Source of the DNA: an uncultured Porphyromonadaceae bacterium
GTDB taxonomy: Bacteria > Bacteroidota > Bacteroidia > Bacteroidales > Muribaculaceae
Assembly: GCA_937989585.1 (NCBI GenBank)
Contig: CALKRW010000040.1
Location: 1 to 10,284, forward strand
Length of the DNA stretch: 10,284 nucleotides
Direction of reading: 5' to 3'
Part shown: positions 1-5,735 of the stretch, in pieces
How positions within the stretch are numbered: position 1 is the stretch's first letter
Layout: every line of letters begins with the position of its first letter
Position numbers and translations under genes: made by a program
Notes under the pieces: model-generated
Database searches by the model: none
Seen by the model: the letters and a program-made list of their open reading frames with translations, nothing else
Told to the model about the DNA's origin: nothing

Positions 1-268
1 TCGAATTGGAAATATCCCCCAATCTAACCCATTCCCAGGAGGCGGGGATGTCGAAGGGTGGTTGGAAATCCTGCTGACAATGGGATTTATCGGAAGGTTT
101 CTTGGCTTTGGGGCGCTTGATTTTGCCTTCTTTGATTAGGCGCTCTTTTTCGGCCCGAATTCTCTCAAGAAGGACTGATGCTGGTTCATCATTTGGATCC
201 TGAGGAACCAATTTCCCTCGGATTGCCAAGTCAAGTATGCGTTGACGAAGTTTCTGGGTATCTATCAT
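1..268 (-). CDS. hsdS: Type I restriction-modification specificity subunit HsdS, N-terminal part only (cut by window edge)
   Basis: About 89 codons are visible, read leftward from an ATG at 268; the rest lies beyond base 1. The protein begins MIDTQKLRQRILDLAIRGKL and continues with VPQDPNDEPAS, a charged helix (RIRAEKERLIKEGKIK) and FDIPASWEWVRLGDI. This order is the standard N-terminus of Bacteroidales-type HsdS proteins, leading into the first target recognition domain, which is not visible. HsdS is the DNA-recognition subunit: it holds two HsdM subunits and sets the target sequence for both methylation and cleavage. It starts 9 nt after the hsdM stop codon, so it is the third gene of the hsdR-hsdM-hsdS operon. 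The recognition domains lie outside the window, so neither the target nor any phase-variable inversion can be judged. The identification is strong despite truncation. Confidence 0.93.
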   Translation of the reverse strand, partial: MIDTQKLRQRILDLAIRGKLVPQDPNDEPASVLLERIRAEKERLIKEGKIKRPKAKKPSDKSHCQQDFQPPFDIPASWEWVRLGDISNS

Positions 269-277
269 TATCGATTT

Positions 278-1702
278 TTATTCGGGTAGTTGGGAGAGCA
301 ATTCCTGAAGTTTAGCAACGGCAGAGGCAATTTTGTCGCTGCTTGATTTAATATCGGCCATAAGTTCGGAGAGTGGGCGGTTGTCGGTGTCCTCAATCTT
401 CATCCAGGTGATGTCGAGCGATGTCTTGTCACGATTCAGCAGATTCTCGACGGAATACTTGCGCCAGCGACCGTTCGGTTCTGTTTCGGCATTGTATGTC
501 TCTTTACGGGCATTAATATTATCTGGATTATAGCACGTTACAAAATCATCGAGATGCCGTCGCTCCAACTTATTGTTGGCAAGAGTATGTTTCACACCCG
601 TGCGATAATCATAATACCACACGTCTTTTGTGGGCGTTCCCTTTATGAAAAACAACACATTAGCCTTTACGCCCTGGGCATAGAAAATGCCTGTCGGAAG
701 TCGAAGAATGGTATGAAGGTTGAAGTCAGTGAGAAGTTTTCGGCGAATAGTTTCCCCAGAGGCTTCAAACAACACATTATCAGGCAACACCACAGCAGCA
801 CGGCCACCGTTACGGAGCGACACCATTATGTGCTGAAGGAAGTTGAGTTGATTATTTTTGGTTTCAGTGATGAAGTCGTCACGCTGTATATCGACCGATC
901 CGGCGGGGCGAGTACCAAACGGCGGGTTTGCGAGAATTACATCGAATAGTTTTTCCGGCTGTTTTTCGAGTGAATCGGCGCATACAATGGGACTGCGGTC
1001 TGTGCCAATGCCATGCAGATAGAGGTTCATTGAAGCGAGAGTGACAACCAACGCAGTATTATCAGTTCCGCTCAACGCTTCATTGCGCAGAAATCCGCGT
1101 TTCTCTTTGTCCTGACTCTGACACTTCATATAGTCGAAGGCAGCGAGCAGGAAACCGCCGGTTCCGCATGCCGGGTCGCAGACGGTTTCGGTGATCTGGG
1201 GCCGTGTACAGTCAACCATCGCCTTAATCAGTGGACGTGGAGTGAAATATTGGCCGGCTCCGCTCTTTTTATCCTGACCGTTGCGCTCCAAAATACTTTC
1301 ATATATAGCACCCTTGACATCACCTTCAAGCAGCCAGTCTTCTTCGTCAATCATCGTGATGACCTTCTTCAGATAGACAGGCTTGTCAATCTTATTCTGT
1401 GCTTTCGTGAAGATAGTGCCGATAAGATTGTCCTGACGGCTAAGCACGTCGAGGGTGTCCTCATATTGCTTTAAAAGGTCTGTGCCGTCAAGTGCAATAA
1501 GTTCTTCCCACTGATAACCTTCAGGAATTGCCGATTCTTCTCCAAGATCGCGATTCTCCTTATCCATTTTGAGGAAGAGAAGGTATGTCAACTGAGTGAT
1601 GTAATCAGTAAATCCTACGCCTTGTCCCGAGAGAGTCGTAGCGAGGGTCCAGACTTTTTTAGTTATTGATTGCTCTGTATTGTTTGCCATGTTATGCGAC
1701 AT
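278..1702 (-). CDS. hsdM: Type I restriction-modification DNA methyltransferase subunit HsdM
   Basis: This is an N6-adenine methyltransferase that modifies host sites using S-adenosylmethionine, in complex with HsdS. Of 474 residues, the N-terminal ~130 match the HsdM helical domain. GAGQYFTPRPLI at 148-159 is the family hallmark before the catalytic domain. DPACGTGGF at 176-184 is motif I (SAM binding), and NPPF at 259-262 is the catalytic motif IV. The length is usual for HsdM. Two starts are possible. The ATG at 1702 gives an 11-nt overlap with the end of hsdR. The second ATG at 1690 (MANNTEQ) starts one base after the hsdR stop. Both imply translational coupling, and I cannot choose between them firmly. 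No frameshift or missing motif is seen, so the enzyme looks active. Confidence 0.97.
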   Translation of the reverse strand: MSHNMANNTEQSITKKVWTLATTLSGQGVGFTDYITQLTYLLFLKMDKENRDLGEESAIPEGYQWEELIALDGTDLLKQYEDTLDVLSRQDNLIGTIFTKAQNKIDKPVYLKKVITMIDEEDWLLEGDVKGAIYESILERNGQDKKSGAGQYFTPRPLIKAMVDCTRPQITETVCDPACGTGGFLLAAFDYMKCQSQDKEKRGFLRNEALSGTDNTALVVTLASMNLYLHGIGTDRSPIVCADSLEKQPEKLFDVILANPPFGTRPAGSVDIQRDDFITETKNNQLNFLQHIMVSLRNGGRAAVVLPDNVLFEASGETIRRKLLTDFNLHTILRLPTGIFYAQGVKANVLFFIKGTPTKDVWYYDYRTGVKHTLANNKLERRHLDDFVTCYNPDNINARKETYNAETEPNGRWRKYSVENLLNRDKTSLDITWMKIEDTDNRPLSELMADIKSSSDKIASAVAKLQELLSQLPE

Positions 1703-4418
1703 TTCGATGATAAATTATGAATCCGGCAAGAGAAAGGAGGTCCTGATTCGCTTCATTGATATTGCCAAATGCCTTGACAAGTTGTGCAGCCTGCGACTTA
1801 TCCTCTTCACGGATATCCTTTATAGTGACGGCGCCGTTGGATGCGATGTATCTAACCACCTGCTTTATCACCTCAATCTGTTTGTCGGTGATATTTCGCT
1901 GGAGTTGACCATACCAAAGGTTAAAATACTGGTTGGCAGAAGCGCAAAGAGAGTCAAGTCGGTCTATCTGACCGAGCGCGTACCTTACCAACTGAATAAT
2001 ATTCGTAAGAGCCTCCTTCTCCTCCTGTGTAGAACGTAGTTTTACTTTCTCTCTGTCAAGAAGTGAGTAGCAGTTCCAGAGTTGAGAAACATTGAACTGA
2101 GCGTTCGCCCTGAGAAGATGAATGCTGAGATCTCGTAGCATGGCATATGTCAACCGTTCTCCAGAATTATTATAGATAATTCTCAAAGCCTCAATCTCAT
2201 CGGCATGAGTCTTGCAGTATTTTTCAAAAGCGGATGTTGTTTCCTGTGCCTCCTCGATTGAAAATCCTTTTGATATTAGGGAGTCCTCTCCCGGCATCAA
2301 AGTCTTAATAAATCCGGCATTGATGGTGAGCAAAAATTCCCTGGCGTCGGGATTGTTTGCCAAAGGAGCGAAAAGACATTTACGTTCCAGATTGGGAGCA
2401 TTGACATCATTGTATGGTGGCAGTACGGGTGTCGTTTTGGGGTCAATAGCCATAAACATCCGCTCCGATAGGTCAGCCATAGTAATTCCGTGAGTCAACT
2501 CGCTAAATTCTTTACGTTGTCCTTCAGTGCATTTGGCAGAAATACGTGCCAACCGAGCCGCCAAGAGTTTGAAATATCCGTCGGGAAGTTCGCCATGAGT
2601 CATTCGTTCAAGGAGTTTCTTTAATGTGATGACCTCAATGGGTCCTTCTTCTCCCGTGGTCGGATAAGTTTTCACGGATTCCGTTACACCGACCGCATCG
2701 ACAAGAAAGAAACAATCCTTACTGAAAGCATTGGGAGTAACGTTGCGTAGAACATCATCGCCAATAGTTCGTGTGCCTCGACCTTTCATCTGGATATAAA
2801 GTGGCTCGGAACGCACATCGCGCATAAAGATGAGAACTTCAAGGGGCTTTACATCTGTTCCAGTAGCAACGAGCGTACATGTTACCGCAATGCGGAATTC
2901 TTTATCGTTTCGGAATGAGCGGATAAGAGCGTCACTGTCACCAGAGGAATAAGTAATTTTCTGGACGTATTTCTCATCATCTTCTTTACCGAAAACCTCT
3001 TTCGCAATCTTGACGATATTATTGGCGTGGGCCTCGTTTAGAGCAAAAATCAGTGTTTTCGGCAGATAATCAAAGTTTTCTTCTCGCTGTGGCTCTATAA
3101 ACATTTCAGAAAAAACAGCATCCTTATATGTCTGAAGAATGAGTTTAATCTGCGCCGGATTGATAATAGAGCGGTTTAATTCCTCCTTTGTATAGTTTTG
3201 AGTTTCCCGATTGGTAATAGTCTCAATTTTGCCGGTGTAACGTGTTACCTGACGCAATTTGTCTCCGACACGTATTGCGCCACCGTTTTCTGTCTCCTGA
3301 GTCTTAATGCGATAGATTCGGGCACCTACGTTGACGCCATCGACAATCGATTTTTCAAGAGTATAGTTTACAACTATATTGTTATTAAAGAATGCCTTGG
3401 TTTCCGGAATCGGAGTTGCTGTAAGTCCAATCAGCCGAGCCGTATTGAAATATTCCAATACTTTCTTCCAATTGCCATAGATGGAACGATGACTTTCATC
3501 TATGATTATTAGGTCGAAATAATCCTGAGGCAACGCCGGATTGGGAGGGAGTATTATTTCTTCTTCCGGTTCTGCTCCTTCGTCATCATCGTTATCACTT
3601 GTGATAGGTTCGCCTTTCAGGAAAGCAAAAAGGCGTTGAATGGTTGAAATGATAACGCTGGCGTCTTTGGGAATTGTTGCAGTTGTCAAACGCGACACTC
3701 CAAAGATTGTATTGAATGGGTCCCCATTCTCTGTAAGACGATACGTGCCGAATTCTCCTTCTGCTTGTTTGCCAAGATTGTTGCGGTCGACAAGGAAAAG
3801 AACCCTTCGCATTTTAGCGTAATTCAGGAAACGATAGGCTACGGTTACGGCAGTATATGTCTTTCCTGCGCCAGTCGCCAATACCATCAATGCACGATTC
3901 TGACCGGTACGGAACGATTTTTCAAGTTCGGTAATTGCTTCATATTGACAGTTACGGAGGCCACGTTTCCTGACAACAGGCAGCCCGGCGAACTGGTCTT
4001 CGATGCTCAGCATCTTTACAATTTCTTTCGGAGAATGTATGCGATTGATTTCATCGTACCGAGCGTCGTCATTCTTTTGATTTTTGAACAAAACTAACTC
4101 TCCGTTAGAAAGATACACAAGTGGCAAGGGATTGGAATATGTCTGATAGCATTTAGGAACAGAACGTGTATAATGTTCCGCCTGTTCTGCCACGTGGTCA
4201 GATGTAATATCAACTTCCTTTCGTTTGGCCTCAAGTACTCCCACTGCCTTACCGTTGATGAAAAGGAAATAATCCGCTTCAAGATTGTTTTCGAGCAGTC
4301 CTTCGCGTATGGCAACCGCCGTAGATGTCGGGGTATAATGGTCGCGGTCGGTAACTTCCCAACCTGCGTCTTCAAACCATCGGTCAATTTTGACCCTTGC
4401 TTTTTCTTCCGGAGTCAT
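1692..4418 (-). CDS. hsdR: Type I restriction enzyme motor/endonuclease subunit HsdR (EcoAI/EcoEI-like)
   Basis: This is the ATP-dependent translocase and nuclease of the type I complex, which cuts DNA lacking HsdM methylation. Of 908 residues, the N-terminal PD-(D/E)XK nuclease has Asp49, Glu63-Ala-Lys65 and a QxxxY motif at 79-83, all typical of HsdR. The SF2 motor follows: Q-tip near Gln158, Walker A ATGAGKT at 181-187, DESH at 307-310, TATP at 333-336, and motif VI QMKGRGTR at 543-550. An acidic insert at about 275-287 separates motifs in the first RecA lobe. The C-terminal ~300 residues fit the EcoEI_R_C-type region that contacts HsdM/HsdS. The gene order R-M-S and the size suggest the IB (EcoAI/EcoEI) group; that subtype is inference. 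It is first in the operon, with a promoter about 90 nt upstream. All key residues are present. Confidence 0.97.
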   Translation of the reverse strand: MTPEEKARVKIDRWFEDAGWEVTDRDHYTPTSTAVAIREGLLENNLEADYFLFINGKAVGVLEAKRKEVDITSDHVAEQAEHYTRSVPKCYQTYSNPLPLVYLSNGELVLFKNQKNDDARYDEINRIHSPKEIVKMLSIEDQFAGLPVVRKRGLRNCQYEAITELEKSFRTGQNRALMVLATGAGKTYTAVTVAYRFLNYAKMRRVLFLVDRNNLGKQAEGEFGTYRLTENGDPFNTIFGVSRLTTATIPKDASVIISTIQRLFAFLKGEPITSDNDDDEGAEPEEEIILPPNPALPQDYFDLIIIDESHRSIYGNWKKVLEYFNTARLIGLTATPIPETKAFFNNNIVVNYTLEKSIVDGVNVGARIYRIKTQETENGGAIRVGDKLRQVTRYTGKIETITNRETQNYTKEELNRSIINPAQIKLILQTYKDAVFSEMFIEPQREENFDYLPKTLIFALNEAHANNIVKIAKEVFGKEDDEKYVQKITYSSGDSDALIRSFRNDKEFRIAVTCTLVATGTDVKPLEVLIFMRDVRSEPLYIQMKGRGTRTIGDDVLRNVTPNAFSKDCFFLVDAVGVTESVKTYPTTGEEGPIEVITLKKLLERMTHGELPDGYFKLLAARLARISAKCTEGQRKEFSELTHGITMADLSERMFMAIDPKTTPVLPPYNDVNAPNLERKCLFAPLANNPDAREFLLTINAGFIKTLMPGEDSLISKGFSIEEAQETTSAFEKYCKTHADEIEALRIIYNNSGERLTYAMLRDLSIHLLRANAQFNVSQLWNCYSLLDREKVKLRSTQEEKEALTNIIQLVRYALGQIDRLDSLCASANQYFNLWYGQLQRNITDKQIEVIKQVVRYIASNGAVTIKDIREEDKSQAAQLVKAFGNINEANQDLLSLAGFIIYHRNVA

Positions 4419-4647
4419 GTTCCTGTAATGTTATATTATCGGAAGTTATTGTTCAAAAAAAAATATCGCATCAATTTTGCCATTGGGTTTTGATTGCGAG
4501 TTATGCAAATTTAGTGATTAATTCAAATATGGCAATGAAATATGTGGGAAAGATGGGGGCATAGGAGCGGTGTCCAAATCTGTGGGGAAAATCTGGATGT
4601 CGGAGTGGGGGGGTAATGTGCCGGAGAGTGGGGATGTTGGGTAGGGA
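4419..4647. other. Intergenic region between the unknown gene and hsdR
   Basis: This 229-bp gap holds the putative hsdR promoter (4506-4536) in its AT-rich half. The other half (about 4550-4647) is G-rich on the plus strand. The reading frame of the upstream unknown gene stays open after its TAG at 4648-4650, down to a TAA near 4505, so its coding sequence may once have been longer. No clear hairpin-plus-T-tract terminator was found. Confidence 0.6.
4506..4536 (-). promoter_or_regulatory. Putative Bacteroidetes-type promoter of the hsdRMS operon
   Basis: Read on the minus strand, TAAATTTG at 4513-4506 matches the -7 consensus TAnnTTTG. ATTG at 4536-4533, 19 nt upstream, is a one-mismatch -33 element. 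Transcription would start near 4500, leaving a leader of about 80 nt before the hsdR ATG at 4418. The spacing fits the consensus, but the surroundings are AT-rich, so a chance match is possible. Confidence 0.5.
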
Positions 4648-4748
4648 CTAGGGAGGTTTGTGGGATGCGAAGATGTCTCGGGGCATTGCCGTATTGGGGG
4701 AGTAGAAGATGTCGAGGGGCATTTTCTGGTTGGGGGATTGCGGATGGT
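4596..4748. repeat. Degenerate direct-repeat array of about 36-39 bp across the 3' end of the unknown gene
   Basis: The two best copies are at 4669-4687 and 4705-4723: 17 of 19 bases agree at an offset of exactly 36 bp. They encode MPRDIF and MPLDIF in the minus-strand gene. Weaker copies of a GATGT-plus-G-run core occur at about 4596, 4633 and 4743, spaced 35-39 bp apart, and the first two lie beyond the stop codon. There are no unique spacers of CRISPR type. The array looks like slipped-strand growth in a G-rich stretch; only the two central copies are strong. Confidence 0.5.
4630..4653 (+). other. G-quadruplex-type motif at the 3' end of the unknown gene
   Basis: On the plus strand there are four G-tracts: GGGG (4630-4633), GGG (4639-4641), GGG (4644-4646) and GGG (4651-4653). 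The loops are 5, 2 and 4 nt, which fits the canonical G3+N1-7 pattern. It covers the stop codon (4648-4650) of the minus-strand gene. The G-rich strand is the template strand for that gene, so the mRNA here is C-rich. Folding in the cell is inference. Confidence 0.55.
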
Positions 4749-5307
4749 GGGCCGGGCAGGCGAAACTGTCGCGGGTCGGGGATTTTTTGCCGCCGTGGGG
4801 ATCGGGGTGGGACGTGCCGGTTGTCAGGCGGCAGCGTTGGGGGATGGGTATGGGGAGCGGGATCAGACGGAGTCTGAAACGGGTTGTGTCAAGGGGTGTC
4901 TTCGAGTATGTCGAACTCGGGATGTAGAGGGGCCGTTGGAACGGGAGGGTTTCGAGCAAGGTGGTTTGGGCTCTGTCGATCTGGAGTCGTTTCTGTTGAT
5001 AGTAGAGTTTTACGGCGGCAATTTTTGCCCGGATTGCGGCGATTCGGGATTTCCAGTAGTCTATGGCAACATCGAAGTTCTCGTTCGCGTTGACGACAGT
5101 ACGCAGGAGTCTGTCTCCATGGTCCTTCAGGTCGCGGAGCCGGTCGGAGTTCACACGATGAAGGTTGTGCAGTTGGGAGATGGCGGAGCCGAGGCCGCAA
5201 CTTCGCGATCTGAGTGCGTCCACCTGATCGAGAATCTGCAGGCCTATGTCGGGCGCTGAACCCCACATGGATCTGTGAATGACTGTACTGTCGTTGTTGA
5301 AAAACAT
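4648..5307 (-). CDS. Unknown protein: helical/coiled-coil N-terminal half, Pro-rich C-terminal tail
   Basis: I do not recognise a family. The 219-residue product has no signal peptide or membrane segment. Residues about 20-120 look helical: a regular heptad-like spread of Leu/Ile/Val with charged residues (for example AIDYWKSRIAAIRAKIAAVK at 81-100), rich in Arg and Gln, consistent with a coiled coil. From about residue 122 it turns Pro- and Ser-rich and low in complexity, and ends with two related 12-residue units, MPLDIF... and MPRDIF.... The ATG at 5307 was chosen because the same frame has a TAA at 5341-5343 upstream; Met14 is an alternative start. Against a gene in the opposite frames: a good promoter and leader lie upstream on this strand. 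The tail may reflect the G-rich plus strand more than selected protein sequence. It sits between hsdR (same strand, own promoter) and a divergent YhcG nuclease; any defence role is only positional inference. Confidence 0.6.
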   Translation of the reverse strand: MFFNNDSTVIHRSMWGSAPDIGLQILDQVDALRSRSCGLGSAISQLHNLHRVNSDRLRDLKDHGDRLLRTVVNANENFDVAIDYWKSRIAAIRAKIAAVKLYYQQKRLQIDRAQTTLLETLPFQRPLYIPSSTYSKTPLDTTRFRLRLIPLPIPIPQRCRLTTGTSHPDPHGGKKSPTRDSFACPAHHPQSPNQKMPLDIFYSPNTAMPRDIFASHKPP

Positions 5308-5390
5308 TGTTGGTGTTTTTTTTAGAAAAAGAATGAGGGTTTATGAGTTGCCTGAGGGAGAGGATAAGTCTTATAGGTTGGGTGATTGAT

Positions 5391-5429
5391 GGGTGGTTTG
5401 GGTGTTATGGGATGTTTGGGATGATTGGG
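5391..5429 (+). repeat. 9-nt-periodic GGG tract (GGGN6 x5), G-quadruplex-type motif in the leader of the unknown gene
   Basis: On the plus strand, GGG occurs at 5391, 5400, 5409, 5418 and 5427, exactly every 9 nt, with 6-nt loops. A sixth GGG lies at 5380. The loops are all A/T/G. On the transcript of the minus-strand gene this reads as CCC every 9 nt in an almost G-free stretch. Possible meanings are a G-quadruplex on the template strand, a Rho-binding (rut-like) leader, or a tandem repeat that has drifted. Confidence 0.65.
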
Positions 5430-5466
5430 ATTAAACGATTAGTAATAAAGGTTTTTGGGAGATTAA

Positions 5467-5483
5467 GGCGGCAGGATGCCGCC
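5467..5483. promoter_or_regulatory. Perfect GC-rich hairpin in the leader of the unknown gene
   Basis: GGCGGCA (5467-5473) and TGCCGCC (5477-5483) are exact inverted copies around a 3-nt loop. The hairpin lies about 30-45 nt into the predicted leftward transcript. It is not followed by a T-tract on either strand, so it is not a plain intrinsic terminator. It could be an attenuator, an RNA stability element or a dispersed repeat; the sequence does not decide. Confidence 0.55.
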
Positions 5484-5519
5484 ATTCCATTATTTATTAA
5501 ACGCGCGATAAAGGTTATG

Positions 5520-5551
5520 CAAAGGTACAACATTTGGAGGTTAATGTCAAT
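5520..5551 (-). promoter_or_regulatory. Putative promoter of the unknown gene, leftward
   Basis: On the minus strand, TACCTTTG at 5527-5520 matches the -7 consensus TAnnTTTG. ATTG at 5551-5548, 20 nt upstream, is a one-mismatch -33 element. The predicted start near 5513 gives a leader of about 205 nt before the ATG at 5307, unusually long for this window, where other leaders are about 15-80 nt. Confidence 0.6.
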
Positions 5552-5677
5552 ACTTAATTGAAGATTTAACGTTTTTATATTAAATAGGACGGTATTTGTT
5601 AAATAGCGTCAGTGCGGGTTGCTATTATAGCCATTTTCTCTATCTGATAGTATTTCTATAATTTATAACGGTATTCC

Positions 5678-5708
5678 GTTGTAGTTCATATAAAAATGAC
5701 TACATTTG
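5678..5708 (+). promoter_or_regulatory. Putative promoter of the yhcG-like gene
   Basis: TACATTTG at 5701-5708 matches the Bacteroidetes -7 element TAnnTTTG. GTTG at 5678-5681, 19 nt upstream, is a one-mismatch -33 element. The predicted start near 5714 gives a short leader of about 20 nt to the ATG at 5736. The leader is A-rich (AACAGAAAAAC just before the ATG), as is usual for Bacteroidetes translation starts. Confidence 0.6.
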
Positions 5709-5735
5709 CCATAATGTATTAAGTAACAGAAAAAC

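Larger units (their letters stand above)
5308..5735. other. Divergent intergenic region holding two promoters and a long structured leader
   Basis: This 428-bp gap separates the unknown minus-strand gene from yhcG. It contains a leftward promoter (5520-5551) with a leader of about 205 nt and a rightward promoter (5678-5708). Within the leader are a perfect GC hairpin (5467-5483), two tiny ORFs, and a 98-nt stretch with one C on the plus strand (5371-5468) carrying GGG every 9 nt. The part from 5552 to 5677 is AT-rich; it holds an 11-nt palindrome at 5621-5631 (GCTAT-T-ATAGC) and nothing else I can name. Confidence 0.6.

Noticed and set aside
1..268. Phase-variable hsdS inversion
   Set aside because: Invertible hsdS loci are common in Bacteroidales, but only the N-terminal codons are visible, with no second hsdS fragment, inverted repeat pair or recombinase in the window.
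4596..4750. CRISPR array
   Set aside because: The repeats are degenerate, the unit is continuous with no distinct spacers, no cas gene is present, and the array lies inside and just past a coding frame.
4660..5259. 199-codon plus-strand reading frame opposite the unknown gene
   Set aside because: It is Gly/Arg/Val-rich as expected from the G-rich strand, has no promoter-like element in front, and overlaps a minus-strand frame with a convincing helical pattern and a good promoter. It is treated as a shadow frame.
5467..5483. Intrinsic terminator
   Set aside because: The stem is strong, but no T-tract follows on either strand (TTAATC leftward, ATTCCA rightward), and it sits in a leader before a gene.
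5343..5561. 72-codon plus-strand frame over the G-rich leader
   Set aside because: It has no start signal and covers the 9-nt repeat and both leftward promoter elements. Its Gly/Trp-rich part is just the GGG repeat translated.
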